A stretch of 64,000 bases of DNA from Laburnicola sp. R22_1. Its lineage: Eukaryota; Ascomycota; Dothideomycetes; Pleosporales; Didymosphaeriaceae. Below the pieces are notes generated by a model. That model saw only the letters and a list, made by a program, of their open reading frames with translations. It did no database searches and was not told the DNA's origin. Shown in pieces: positions 22,074 through 32,955 of this stretch. The stretch spans positions 1,364,001 through 1,428,000 of the forward strand of contig JACONQ010000003.1 of NCBI GenBank assembly GCA_014281115.1, given 5' to 3'. Within the stretch, counting starts at the first letter, position 1. Each line of letters opens with the position of its first letter. A program made the position numbers and the translations under genes.

Positions 22074-22840
22074 CTATGCGTATTTAGCAAATCTCGACAT
22101 GATGCAAGGGGATGGTATGTACCTGTAGCCACGCCTCACGCTGCTATCCTGGAAGCAGATTGAGAGAGCAGCCAAGACCATCATACCCATGAGCAGGGCC
22201 GCAGCCGCGACCATCATAACCATGAATATAGCACAGCCAGGATACTTCTCCCAAAGCTGGGCCGTGATCTTGTCCATCTCAGCCCTTTCGTACTCCATCT
22301 TAGCCATTTCGTACTCCATCCTAGCCTTGTTGCTCTCTATCTCACACCTCTTCTTCTCGATCTCGGATTTGTTCTTCGCGGTCTCGGCACGGAGTCTCTC
22401 TATCTTGAGCTGCTCCATTTTGACGAGGTTGTCGGTCGGTTGAATACCAGCGTGGTTCTTGTTTTCGTCTTGCTTGGGTGGTGCGTCCTTTGCATCGCTT
22501 TGCTTGGGGTGGATCCTGGGTCCATCCGTGTCCAACGCGCCCGTGTCCAGACCAGGCCCCTGACTCTCCAGCTTCACGCTGGCCTCCCTGACGCCCAGAT
22601 GATTCTTGGTCTTGAGCAGCTTTACTACTTCGCTCTCTACATCCAGGTACGCATCGCGCAGCGCCCGGATGGCGCTAGGGCACTCGTGGGTGTCTAGCTT
22701 GACGGAAACATTTAGCAGAGGATCTAGAGGGATGGTATGTCAGCCGATAGACTCGCGTGTGTCATCTCAGGGTGTAGATTAGGCTGCGTACCGATCAGCT
22801 GTGCGGCGTCCGCGGATTTGAGATTCTTGGTCTCCGTCAT
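22074..22840 (-). CDS. Coiled-coil protein with C-terminal transmembrane anchor
   Basis: Two exons, complement(22074..22723, 22792..22840), 232 aa, 68-nt intron. Exon 1 (MTETKNLKSADAAQLI) joins in frame to DPLLNVSVKLDTHECP. Residues about 105-170 form a highly charged coiled coil with repeats of K/R-x-x-x-E type (IEKKRCEIESNKARMEYE, then MEYERAEMDK). A hydrophobic segment (about 178-205, FMVMMVAAAALLMGMMVLAAL) sits near the C terminus and leaves a short basic tail, so the protein may be tail-anchored. No known family was recognised. Similar architecture is common among Pleosporales orphan proteins. Confidence 0.68.
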
Positions 22841-23702
22841 CTTCGATGCTTCTTGGAACGTGGGAGGATGGTGATCGTGGAGGGGATGGAGTGATGGTGG
22901 GCGAGGAGTGAGAGAAAAGCTGGGTTTGGAGGAAGCGGCTGGGGTGTTGCGGAGGAAGTGGGGAAGGTGCGTGGGAGTCCGTGTTTGGAAGGAACGCTCA
23001 ACTCGCCATGCTTCGGCTCCCCACTGTGGACGATCCTAATCGCGCCCTTTTTTTAAGTACTTTGGTTGTTGAACTAAGTCTTATAATCTGTTAAAGGTTA
23101 GGTCGACTATAAACTGATATGAATGAATGAATGAACCATACTGATGTTATACGAGGACTTTCCCTTATTTGTTCCCCTACGCTATGGATGAGCGGTGTTT
23201 TAAACTCGTGTTGCTACGTTTATGCCTATGATATTTTCTGCTAGCAAATGCTGTACACCCAGAAGTCCGTGGGGGAACTTAATGATAACACAACACCAAG
23301 CGGGAGGTGAATGGGGATCTCAGGGTCGTACCTGCAATATCACTGATCAGATCCGAACAATTACAGGTGAACTGTAGCGTGATCAAGGTGCTCAACTTAA
23401 ATTGGAATCGGGATCTTTCACAATTATAAATTTAGTGTGCATTTCCTGTTCCCCTTTCCAAGTAACCGGGGAAACAAGAGCGTTTGTCTGCATTACGTAC
23501 ACCGCGCTAGCGGCCGTTGTTTACTTTATACCTGCTGACCCTTCTGCCGTGTCAACTTCAACCCCACCAGCTTGATCCTCCAGATCTACCTTACCAGCTG
23601 GACTCTCCAGAACAGCGCCACTTTCGTCTGCCTCAATCCATTCGGCGTCCTCGCCGTCATCTATCGCTTTCTCAGTCACCTAAGGGCTCCTTTTCCGTCA
23701 AG
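22841..23702. promoter_or_regulatory. Divergent intergenic region
   Basis: About 860 bp between divergent starts. The frame of the downstream F-box gene remains open back to 23517, but the F-box begins at the ATG at 23703, so this extension is treated as 5-prime leader. AT-rich stretches near 23040-23130 and 23410-23440; no other coding signal. Confidence 0.4.
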
Positions 23703-25243
23703 ATGGAGACCCTTTCAGACGAACTACTCCTCATGATATTGGAATGTTTAGCACCGGCTATTCCTTCAGTAGCATCACCCAAACAGATGCATGCCTCTCG
23801 GGATCTATGGTCTGTCAGTCTAGTTTCTCGACGGCTCCAGCAAATTTCAGAGCATCTCCTCTACCGTACCCTTGACCGACGGGTTGGAGACATGGATTTT
23901 CCCGCAACTTTGGGGAATGCGCCTGAGCTGCAGCAATTTGTCAAGGTGATCAGACTTATCACCTATCCTTACGATTCCTTTGTAGAAGAATTTGAAGCCC
24001 CCTCACCCCCGCCATACAACGGTTTCGTTCCCGAAGTTGAGCGAGCCGAGAAGTTGGTCACAGCAATGGGCTTGCCGTCGAAAGACCAGATTCTCTTTGA
24101 TCTTTCACGAGGCGACGATATCCCTACGGCGCTGGCAGTGTTACAAGCACCAAACCTGGAAAAGCTTCTGATACAGTTTCCCGAGTACAAACGTGGCCCA
24201 CATCATGTACCGTTCCTCGTCGAAGCATTATGCTACGTTGCCATTGGGGAGCCCTATCCAACGGCCCACGCATTCGAATCACTCCATACTCTCCACCTCG
24301 ATGTGCCTAATCAATCTTTTCCTGTCACGTCTGCGTTACCGCTGCTCCTACTTCCAAGTCTACAGGATCTAGCTTTGGTCAATTGGAGTGTCAAGATTGA
24401 GGACACCAATGACGTGGTCGTAGATGTGGATGACACCTATGTCTTCGATTATGCATGGATTTGGCCTTTCAGATCTTCTACTGTCCGAAGACTAACTCTT
24501 CTAAGGACCGTGACCACACCATACATAGTTGCAAGGATGATCTTGGCCTGTAAGACGCCCACATGGTTCGAATACACCTCAGAATGGCCCCATGACCAAC
24601 AACTGGACCTAGTCTCCAACGCTTTAGTCGAGCACTCAGAGAGCCTCAAGAACCTATATCTAGGAACGAGGTGCTTGGACTGCATTGAACGTGGGCACTT
24701 TCATGGAATCAGGAGATATTCTCAGCTCCAAAACCTGAGAATATCCTTCTCTGCACTTGGGGACCCTGCTGGGGATGTGGACCTTGTCGGCTGCCTTTCG
24801 CCTAGCTTGGAAGTTCTAACGCTCCAGCTCGCCACTGAATCTCCCTCTACTAACCTCAGTTACCGTTTGAACGAATTGCGATATGCCTGTGCTAATGGGT
24901 ATTTCCCATTGTTGAAACATATTGACTTTTGGATTCACAGTGGTCACTACTCCCTCACTTTACCTATCAATCACATCGAGCTACCGACCTTGTTTGAGAC
25001 CGCCGGAATCAAGTTCAATGTCATGGTAGTTTGTCGATCGAAAGAAGGTAAGACACTTTGTTACAGATTCTACCTCTTCGCTGACTGAACAAAGCAGCAC
25101 CAGGCGAGCATGTCATTCAAGCTTTCCAAGCGCTTTTCCCCTTGGTGGTATCCGATGCAAGGTTATGCTACTTGAAAGCGAGCACTTCAACGGATACGGT
25201 ATTCAACATTCCACTCAGCCAACCCACCCCTCAGGATTGTTAA
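23703..25243 (+). CDS. F-box protein
   Basis: Two exons, join(23703..25047, 25098..25243), 496 aa, 50-nt intron (donor GTAAGA, acceptor AAGCAG). The protein starts directly with an F-box (METLSDELLLMILECL, followed by WSVSLVSRRLQQISEHLLYR). The remaining 440 residues show leucine-rich spacing (for example LHTLHLDVPN, LQDLALVNWSV, LQNLRISFSAL), as expected for a degenerate LRR substrate-binding region. Without the intron the frame ends 14 residues after the donor; splicing adds 48 residues. It is probably an adaptor for an SCF ubiquitin ligase with unknown target. Confidence 0.8.
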
Positions 25244-25773
25244 ACCGGGATCAACGGAATTTCAGACTTCATTGCTTGTTTTCGTGAGTTTTAGCAACTC
25301 ATGTAGAACGATGACCTACTGACAGTCTCTCGCAGTTATTGAGACCGTCGGGGTCGATCAATATCACTGTGCCGATACTATCAAGAAAGTCAAACGGCGA
25401 AACTTTTGTGGATGTAATCATGAATGTCCACACCACGGACACAATCTTGGAAGCAAGGGCACCACATGAAATTCTTGAATGGATCGAGAGCGGCTGCACA
25501 TTTCTGATGTAGCCTTGTTTTTGTACACATTTCCTTGGTTCTGACCTTGTGTTTCTATCATGTCTGAGTATCGGTCTCGTCTTCTCATGCTTCGAGTTTC
25601 CCAGTTAGCTGTCAATCCATTCTCCCACCACATTCTAGCCATGACAATGTCGTGTAGCAGCTCATTTCCTCATCCCAAAGCTTTTACCATAAACCGCATG
25701 TATCTCTTGCAATCTGTCCGCCTAGACAGCCCACAACTCTTCCCCCGCTATCCCACAGAGATGAGGTGTCTAG
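25244..25773. other. Convergent intergenic region
   Basis: About 530 bp between two convergent genes. Short frames at 25299-25499 (-) and 25560-25793 (+) have no recognisable features. I see nothing else. Confidence 0.4.
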
Positions 25774-26668
25774 CTAGACCTCCGGGATTATAACCTTCAG
25801 GTCCGATCGGCTTCCAACCATGATAGCTTGCACTACCAACGACCTGATTGTCGCATTTCGAAGCCACGGCGAAAGACTCTCGTCGTGAGCTTCCGCACAG
25901 GCCTTGGTAATAGCAACAGTCCGGAGGCCAGGAAACATGGTAGTGAACAGCGCCAACGTATAAACCTGCATGCAAGCACCCGTCGGAAGCTGCCGTAAAA
26001 CTTCTTCACCTATAGCTTCGCGAAGATATGGTACAGGCTTCGTCTTGTAGAAATCCTCGAGAGCTTCCCGTTGAGCCTGAGTATCCACGTCCATATTCTC
26101 GGAAAGAGCCATCTTCATCATGACCACAAGGCTACCAATAACAAACGGATGGCTAAGCTCAATGTGCCGCACAGTATCTCGGTGAGCCTGGCGAAGCAAA
26201 TCCGCAAACTTCCCAATCGCCTGGTCCGTCGCGGATACGAATGTGTTGTTCTCGAAGAACGAGGTAGCCGTCTCGGTGTAAACTTGCCGGCACACACGAA
26301 GAAGATTGATGTTGGCGGTGACGTGTGCGGGTTGCCGTATGAATTTGATGTACTGGTCCAAGTACGTCAGACCTAAATTGATGTTCTTGCCGCCGAGGAC
26401 GTATCCGAAGATTTTGGCACGGATCTCGGCTGGTGGACGGAGGAGAGGCGACTCGGTAGAGTTTCGCTGTGCACTAGAAGGGATGCAGTTAGTAAAACAG
26501 TGAACTTCTTTGATACGGGGAGTGTACTTACACGCTTACGAACTTGGCTGGTGTCTTGTGCAGAGACAGAAGGCCATTCTCCAGACGGTAGATTTGTTTC
26601 TTCTGGCGCCGCGTGTCCTTATTGTTATCGGATTGTTTAGCTCGAGAGCGGGGGTTGTGAGGCACCAT
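25774..26668 (-). CDS. Uncharacterised fungal protein with F-box-like N-terminal segment
   Basis: Two exons, complement(25774..26473, 26532..26668), 278 aa, 58-nt intron with donor GTAAGT. The basic N terminus (RRQKKQIYRLENGLLSLHK) is followed across the splice by LLRPPAEIRAKIFGYVLGG, the L-R-x-P-x-E-I-R-x-K-I-F motif found at the head of many fungal F-box-like proteins of unknown role, and by LLRVCRQVYTETATSFFEN, another hallmark of that group. The C-terminal half is alpha-helical with no catalytic motif. These proteins are abundant and fast-evolving in Dothideomycetes. Confidence 0.72.
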
Positions 26669-27135
26669 CGTTGAATTCGATGGTTGAGTTTGATTAAAAA
26701 TGGACGGGGTGGAGCTTGAATAAGTTTCCGCGAACTGGGGAGATTTATATAGGGTGGGGGTGAATCACGGGACATTCTTTCACAGATGGTCACGGTGGAG
26801 ACGTCGTTCACCTTGAGAAGCGTAGAGGTTAGAGCGATGAAGCGGCTGAGCTTGGAAACTGTGATGTTTACTCGACACCTTGGTCACTGCAGTAAAGGCA
26901 CTCGAGATTCTGTGTATCATTATTTCGTTGGACATCTTAGCCGAGAAGCACTCCTTTTCACTACCAAAACAAAAAGAGACTTTCAAGCACCAATCCACTT
27001 CGGATATTAGAGGACCCTCAAAGATTGTGTATATCAATTTATTGAGGGTTCAGTTCCTATCAGATAAACCAACTATCTCGATATACGTAAAAAAAAACTA
27101 GCGAGTGATACAACAAATCTGACCTCTTCAGATAC
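26669..27135. other. Intergenic region, no supported gene
   Basis: About 470 bp; upstream region of the preceding minus-strand gene and downstream of GH43. A TATA-like TTTATATAG lies near 26743-26751 in plus orientation. No coding signal. Confidence 0.35.
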
Positions 27136-28744
27136 TTAGTCCTCAACAAGCTCGATTCCATCAAGCACGGTTCCAGCATCGTTTCCGTTGCCATTCACAC
27201 CGAAAGAGATCTTGTTCACGGCTCCCTCACGGAGGTGGAGCTCAATGGGCACAATGTCGTGGTATCCGGCGGCGTGGTTGAGAGACGAGATGTTGTAGGA
27301 GACCTCGTCGTTGACGGTAACAAAGGCTTCTCCTGCATCGCGGTTGGCGACGCGGTAATGGAATTGCACCCATTGCGGGCCACCAAGACCCGTCACGTTG
27401 TTGAATGTGACGGCAGAGTCGCTCGAAACTGGGAAATGTCAGTATGAGCTTGTGAGTGATAATCTTAAAGGAGACAGCAGGGCTGAATGTTTTACTATGG
27501 CCTGTTTGTAGGATACAAGTGAGGTCACGAAGATGAGAGGGGAGCAACTTACTGTCGTGTACGCCGCGCTTGTTCAAGCAGTGCTCACAGTCGGCTACGG
27601 CAGCCCTTCCTTCAATCGTGGCGGCCTCAGCCTCATACCGCCTCTTCTTCCGAGGAGTCTGAACCTCTCCGGTGGCGACGTTGAGCTTCCACTGCGCATG
27701 GTACTCCAAGGTGAGCTTCTTGTTCCTCGAGTCGATGTTCATCGGAAGCCAAACGTAGTTGCTGCCCACTCCGCCTCCCTTGATCCAACTGTCACCCATG
27801 TAGACGTAAGTAGTCTTCTTGCTTCCCTTGACCATAAACTCGTGCGTGTTCTGGCTGTTGTACGTGTTTGTGTTCTCTGGCGCAATGGAACTCGGTCCAT
27901 TCCAGTTTCCACCCTCGAGCCTGTCGGTCCAGAACATCTGGTTAGGGTTGTTGCGGTATCCAGTCTTTCCTGAAACAATCAGATAGTAGATGCCATCCGC
28001 TTTGACGATGCCAGGAGCTTCCAACGGGCCCTTGCCTAGCCTGTTGACACGATCACCGATTTTACCGTTGCTGTTGATGCGGTTGACCTGGATAGTGTTG
28101 TGGTCGGCCGACGTCAAAAGATACCACTTGTCGGTGCCGGGCTCGTTGAACATGCCCGTGTCGGAGTATGAGTAGTCGCTGGGTGGCAAATGTACTGCTG
28201 GACCCTCGTTCCTATACGTGCCATCAATCCTGCCATTGGTCGATTTTAGCGGTTGCACGTAGCGGTTGATTTGGCCGTACATCTATAAAAAATGAGTTAA
28301 TCGAGGTTCCCTGGCTAGCTACACATCAATCGTGACAAGTGCTCGTATGGGCGCAGAGCTGGTCATAGGGTTGCTGAAAGTTGTTGACTTACCCACCATG
28401 ACCCGTTCGGCTTCGCAAACTTGGGCCGCCACATGTATCCGGTGCCGGATCTGGGGTTGCTGAGTGGTGTCCAGTCGAGGAGATTCGTGGAGGTATAAAC
28501 GTATGGTTTGATCCCTATGTCGCGTTAGACGATGATTCATTGTTACCTAGGGTAATGTACCATCGCTGACAGAGTGCCCAATCCAGTAAAACGTGTTCCC
28601 GTCCTGCACAACCATACCACCGTGTGCATCGATGGTTTTTCCCGCGGTTGACTTCCAATCGGCGCCGGGCACGATCCAGGGAGTGGCCGCATGTACAAGC
28701 GTAGCGGTGCCACTCAGGGCAAGAAACAGTACGTTCAGGAGCAT
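27136..28744 (-). CDS. Secreted GH43 exo-beta-1,3-galactanase-like enzyme with C-terminal CBM35-like module
   Basis: Four exons, complement(27136..27428, 27553..28282, 28393..28514, 28561..28744), 442 aa. Residues 1-19 are a signal peptide. The GH43 five-blade propeller begins with TIDAHGGMVVQDGNTFYWIG, where the D-A-H-G-G motif is typical of the galactan 1,3-beta-galactosidase branch, and continues with SGTGYMWRPKFAKPNGSWW, GPLEAPGIVKADGIYYLI and NTHEFMVKG. After residue about 320, YEAEAATIEGRAAV and QWVQFHYRVANRDAGEAFV fit a carbohydrate-binding module of the CBM35/CBM6 type. The predicted role is cleavage of beta-1,3-galactan side chains of plant arabinogalactan proteins. GH43 is firm; substrate is inferred from the motif. 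Confidence 0.85.
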
Positions 28745-30477
28745 GTTGACAATTTCATGAGACTCTTAGTACCGATGTTGGCCTTGTTCGATCTGTGCCA
28801 GTCCATGGAGCTTTTTATATTCCTATGGTCTCCACTGCCAGGCAATGACAAGCTTCCCGGAGGTCGCACTCCAAGGTTGCTTGTCGTCTAACAAGATTAA
28901 TTAAGCAATCTATCCAACTGGGCCTTCCCCAGTCAAACTCGGATCAAGGACCTGACATGAATTTAAATGCCCATTGGAACGAAACCTAAATCCGTACATA
29001 TAGGAATGATCCTCTGAGAGTCCGCGGTTTCCAGATTGTTTCCCCATTGGAACCGTTGCTTCCACCAATCGACTAGTTACATGTTTGAATCGTCGGGGAA
29101 TCACATACGGGTATCGGATCAAGTGTAGCTGGGAGGACCCTAGCAACGAACGCGTGACCAGGAAGTTAGGCTTAGCGTCATGCGTCATGTTTCCATGCGC
29201 CAGCTGGATTGAGATTGGGCCAAACAAGGGCATTAAAACGTAAACGGAATATTCTGGAACTCGAGATCCGCTCACGCTTTACAATTTATCGCGCTTGAGT
29301 TTCTCCACTCCATGAAACGGATCGGGCGCGGGCCGCGGACTTTTCTTTCATGGCCCTGCGTAATGAGCTTCCAGGGTACCATCTAGCGGAGTTCAACCGA
29401 AAAACCAGCGCATTTACCTACATAATTGGCCCGGGCTATACCTGGTATCGCACCTCATTGGATGCTTCTATTACTTTTTGATGATTGGTGGCGTTTGCTG
29501 CCCTGAACCTACCAGCAAAAGTAAGATCTGCTCCCTCGCGCATAATTCTTTCGTCCTGGAATCTTCCCCTAGTAATGAAAGTCGCAAATCGGCATTTACC
29601 AAAGCTTTGGGGAACGCGAAAATCCCGCAAATATAAGTGAGGGACTGAATATGAAAGGGAAGGTAGGATTTGAAGCTACCTAAAATACTGATGTAAAGGT
29701 AGATTGGAAGGGTGTGTTGAGTGAAATCGGAGGGTTGGATGAAAGGGTGCTGTTTCGACTAGGGAATGGCTTCATGTGGTAAGAGACGTGCGTGGATGGT
29801 AAGAAAGGGCTGATGAGGTAGCCGCTGAGACAGTGCATGTGTATGACAGCGTATTGGACAAGTAAGATAAACAAGTAGGATAGACAAGTAGAATGGACAA
29901 GTAGAATGGACAAGTAAGATAGGCAAGTAAGATGGACAAGTAAAAGTGATCAACTCAATCACATGTATTCAAGTTTTTTTTTTTTTGCTAAGAGCTGGTA
30001 CACAGAGAAAAAGGTTATAGCTAGATTTTCTTTTACCATAGTATAGTTGCGGGATGCAGCTTTGTTTACCAAAAAAAAAGGTAAAAGAGCACGACAAACA
30101 GGTAGTCAAGTATACGTACCCTTTTCAACTTCTCTGTCCACTCCAGTTCGTATTAAACCCTTTTCTTCCTCACAGTCTGACGACGACATCTCTAGCGCCT
30201 CGTCGCATAGTGATAGATCAAGATTTTGTTCCCCTTCTCTTGTCCTACACAGTCCGCAACTGGTACATCATTCCAACACGAACATCTAAGGTAGATAACC
30301 AAATGCTAACCAGTATCTCCAACTATGGTTTGTTTCCAGGCCCGTTACTTCACAAACATTATGTGATCGCCTGATCGCGAGACATTGCAGTTTGTGCAAG
30401 CTCTTCCAAGCGGTATAAGGCCCCGCAGATCTCTATGGGCCAATCAATCCCAAAAGTACCACAACACACGCTCGACT
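28745..30477. other. Intergenic 1.7 kb with a 13-bp minisatellite
   Basis: No supported gene. The left part is the GH43 promoter (TATA-like run TTTTTATATTCC near 28811-28822 on the plus strand). A minisatellite sits at 29856-29945, followed by T- and A-tracts near 29975-29986 and 30070-30080. An open frame that runs into the next gene from 30385 starts at TTG and is not used. Confidence 0.45.
29856..29945. repeat. 13-bp minisatellite
   Basis: Six consecutive copies and a partial seventh of a 13-bp unit (GGACAAGTARRAT with small variations). Intergenic, between the GH43 gene and the orphan gene at 30478. Confidence 0.85.
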
Positions 30478-31179
30478 ATGAGAGGAACAAGATCTTCTTT
30501 TGCTGATCGACTCCGCTCATCTGTGTCTAGGTTCACTCGTAGGAAGGCATCTCCTAGCTCCAACGCAGCAGGCCGGGAACGCAAGACTAGGCGAGATTTA
30601 TATCAGAGATGTAAAGACGGTCTATCGAAACTGTTGTTTAAGATGGAGAGGAAGAAGAATCAGGACGAGACTCCGCAAGCAGAAGCGACTAACCCTATTG
30701 ACGAAGACGCACATGTCGAAACCCCTGACCAGATAGAAGATCATCAGAGTCAGAAACGGAAATTCAAGAGCAGGATTCCGCGAAGGAAATTTGGGAAGCA
30801 CCGTCCGCCAACTCCAGCAATCGAACCCGATGACCCTAATTCTAGAGATCCGTTCAGAATATCGATATCTGGGTCTCTTCATCCTATAGAAGAAATAGAC
30901 GAAGAGGAAGAATATTTTGGAAGAGGAGGTTTAGACGTGGGAAGGTCTGTGGCTGCGCCTGCTAGTAAATTGCAGCGTGACTATGCTGCCGACGAAGAAT
31001 TGGATACTCCTCAAACAAGAGAACCGGGTCAAATGCTGGAGAGCGGAGAAGCAGAGACTATAGACGACAAGCATTCGAATGGATGGGCGGGAAATGCGGG
31101 CAATAGTGGAAGGGGAGACAACGAGGGAGGACGAACCTGGGAGGCACAGGTGGCACGTGCCAGCTCGGCCGTAGAGTGA
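30478..31179 (+). CDS. Hydrophilic orphan protein
   Basis: Single exon, 233 aa from the ATG at 30478 (MRGTRSSFADRLRSS). Residues 1-60 are basic and Ser/Arg-rich; residues about 95-125 are again basic (KRKFKSRIPRRKFGKHR); the C-terminal half is acidic (EEIDEEEEYFG) and then Gly/Asn-rich. No domain, membrane segment or signal peptide is seen, and predicted disorder is high. Codon use looks genuine and the frame is long in an AT-richer stretch, so it is likely real. It may be related in type, though not in sequence, to the next gene, which has the same orientation. Confidence 0.5.
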   Translation: MRGTRSSFADRLRSSVSRFTRRKASPSSNAAGRERKTRRDLYQRCKDGLSKLLFKMERKKNQDETPQAEATNPIDEDAHVETPDQIEDHQSQKRKFKSRIPRRKFGKHRPPTPAIEPDDPNSRDPFRISISGSLHPIEEIDEEEEYFGRGGLDVGRSVAAPASKLQRDYAADEELDTPQTREPGQMLESGEAETIDDKHSNGWAGNAGNSGRGDNEGGRTWEAQVARASSAVE

Positions 31180-31199
31180 AGTGCTTCAGTTCGAGAGAT

Positions 31200-31345
31200 C
31201 AAACTCCAATGAACCCCCACCGTTAGACTCTAGTGGAAGCTAACTATTAGACTCTAATAGACGTTCACCATTAGACTTAGGGAGCGTTCACTATTGGAGT
31301 GAACGTTCACCCTTGGACTCTAGCGAACTTCACCACCATTCACTC
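31200..31345. repeat. Short imperfect direct repeats upstream of 31446
   Basis: Repeated blocks of TTAGACTCTA and related GGACTCTAG, alternating with GTTCACCATTAGACT-like blocks, cover most of the 145 bp between two orphan genes. Several copies are in inverted relation (GTTCACTATTGGAGTGAAC forms a short palindrome). Function unknown. Confidence 0.55.
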
Positions 31346-31363
31346 TATCCGCTCAACCACACA

Positions 31364-31373
31364 GTATAAATAG
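31364..31373 (+). promoter_or_regulatory. TATA-like box of the gene at 31446
   Basis: GTATAAATAG on the plus strand, about 80 nt upstream of the ATG at 31446 and followed by a CT-rich stretch (31377-31415), a common fungal core-promoter layout. Confidence 0.55.
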
Positions 31374-31445
31374 TGCCCTCGCCTCTTCTCGCTCTTTCCT
31401 TCTCCACCCCACCGAGCAGATCCCAGGCTCCTGCACGCGACCACC

Positions 31446-32156
31446 ATGTCTCTCCCCGACTCCAACCGCTCGCCCACTAACGAGAAGCCGAAAGGCTTCA
31501 AGCAGCTTATTAACAAGTCCAAGACCGCCCTCGACAAGATGACGGGCAAAAATAAAGACAAGAACAAGACCAGCACTAACGATGACCAGCGAGACATCCA
31601 CTACATGCGGCGCATGCGCGTCGTGAGCGAGGCCGAGCGTCGCGAGAGCGACCTCAACCTCGGCGAGAACGGCTGGGGTGGAAAGAGCTGGGCGCACGCG
31701 AGACAAGAGATGGAGCTGAAGAAGCTCTACTCGGAAGTCGAACAAGAGTACCGCTCGCTGGGAAGTGCGAGCGGCTCGGAGCCAACTTCGAGTCCCGGAC
31801 AGAGCGCAGCCCAACGACAAAACACCTCAGCGGCTCAACCGGCAGGTACGCAGCTCTTCGGCGGTCACCCGGACCCCCTACGCAGTCACCCCGTAGGCAG
31901 TCCCCCCATGAGAACGAGAGTTCCAGGACCGATTCCAAGCCGATCTCGGGGAGGCGTCTACAATAGGCGAGGAGAGAAGATCGGCCAAGAAGGTTGGGGG
32001 ACTACAAGGAGGGAACCCGCGAGGGAGACCGAGATGGATACCGATCCAGAGCATCCTGCCATGCCTGCATACCGCTCCCAGTCTGGACATCGTGCGGATC
32101 CAAGGGGTGGTGAAGGTACTGGTGCTGGGCGAGGAGGAGATGGCACCCTATTCTAA
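31446..32156 (+). CDS. Hydrophilic orphan protein, Arg/Gly-rich tail
   Basis: Single exon, 236 aa, ATG at 31446 in good fungal context (CCACCATGTC), about 80 nt downstream of a TATA-like GTATAAATAG. Residues 1-50 are Lys-rich (KGFKQLINKSKTALDKMTGK), residues 50-105 are helical and charged (MRRMRVVSEAERRESDLNL, SWAHARQEMELKKLYSEVEQ), and the rest is disordered, Pro/Ser/Arg/Gly-rich. No domain recognised. The clear promoter element and start context support a real gene. Confidence 0.6.
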   Translation: MSLPDSNRSPTNEKPKGFKQLINKSKTALDKMTGKNKDKNKTSTNDDQRDIHYMRRMRVVSEAERRESDLNLGENGWGGKSWAHARQEMELKKLYSEVEQEYRSLGSASGSEPTSSPGQSAAQRQNTSAAQPAGTQLFGGHPDPLRSHPVGSPPMRTRVPGPIPSRSRGGVYNRRGEKIGQEGWGTTRREPARETEMDTDPEHPAMPAYRSQSGHRADPRGGEGTGAGRGGDGTLF

Positions 32157-32167
32157 AGACTTACTTG

Positions 32168-32376
32168 GGGATATTTTGGCCATGGTACCAGAGGATGCCA
32201 AACGACTGATGAGGGGTATGGGAGGTGGATGGTGCACTACATCGTTGGCGACGCAGAGTCTCTAGTCATCGGGATATTTTGGCCATGGTACTAGAGGATG
32301 CCAAACGACTGATGAGGGTAAGGGAGGTGGATGGCACACTACTGTGACATCGTGGCGATGCAAAGTCTCTAGTCAA
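32168..32376. repeat. Imperfect tandem duplication, unit about 103 bp
   Basis: Copy 1 (32168-32270) and copy 2 (32271-32376) share GGGATATTTTGGCCATGGTA, GAGGATGCCAAACGACTGAT and AGTCTCTAGTCA with scattered substitutions and small insertions. It directly follows the stop of the orphan gene at 32156, in the interval before 32572. Confidence 0.88.
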
Positions 32377-32571
32377 CATGACGTTAGCGCTGATGCGGGA
32401 GATCGACATCGCTGCAAGCCACACTGCGATCACATTCTGCGTCTTTCGGGTTCATTAGGCGCAACAAATGGAACGATAAACTCTTATTTCTCCCTTCGCT
32501 CGTGATGACCTTACTTCTACTTATAACCTCCCTCAGCAGAAACACCTAAGGCAATTCCGCCAACGCGAGCC

Positions 32572-32955
32572 ATGGCCCCTCAGCGCTACCACCCCATCGC
32601 GCTCGCTACCGCCGCTGGCATCCTCTCGCTCATTCTCCCATCCGCGTCACTCATCATTCTATACACGCGCACCGGTACCCTTCTCCCCTCGCTCTACACG
32701 TTTGCTTTGAGTGGGGTGACGTTCCTGCTCTACGGGTACGACAAAATGCAGGCGAGGAATCTGGAGTGGAGGGTGAAGGAGGTGACGTTGCATACGTGTG
32801 CAGTGCTGGGAGGGTGGCCGGGGGCATTCGCAGGGATGCATTTCTTTCAACACAAGACAAGAAAAACGACGTTCCAGCTGCCTTTCTGGATGATTGTACT
32901 CGGCTGGCAGGTTGTGTGGTGGGCGGTTTGGAGCGGTGGGATCACACGGGGGTGA
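32572..32955 (+). CDS. DUF1294 small membrane protein
   Basis: Single exon, 127 aa, ATG at 32572. Three or four hydrophobic segments (about 8-32, 42-55, 74-86 and 104-122) surround the DUF1294 signature: YGYDKMQARNLEWRVKE, LHTCAVLGGWPGAFAGMHFF and QHKTRKTTFQLPFW. The family occurs in bacteria and fungi, usually at this length, and has no established function; it is an integral membrane protein. Family assignment rests on the G-Y-D-K, G-G-W-P-G and H-K-T-x-K motifs and is firm. Confidence 0.85.
   Translation: MAPQRYHPIALATAAGILSLILPSASLIILYTRTGTLLPSLYTFALSGVTFLLYGYDKMQARNLEWRVKEVTLHTCAVLGGWPGAFAGMHFFQHKTRKTTFQLPFWMIVLGWQVVWWAVWSGGITRG

Noticed and set aside
23517..23702. N-terminal extension of the F-box protein
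   Set aside because: Low-complexity Pro/Gln/Leu translation of a CT-rich leader; the F-box starts at the ATG at 23703.
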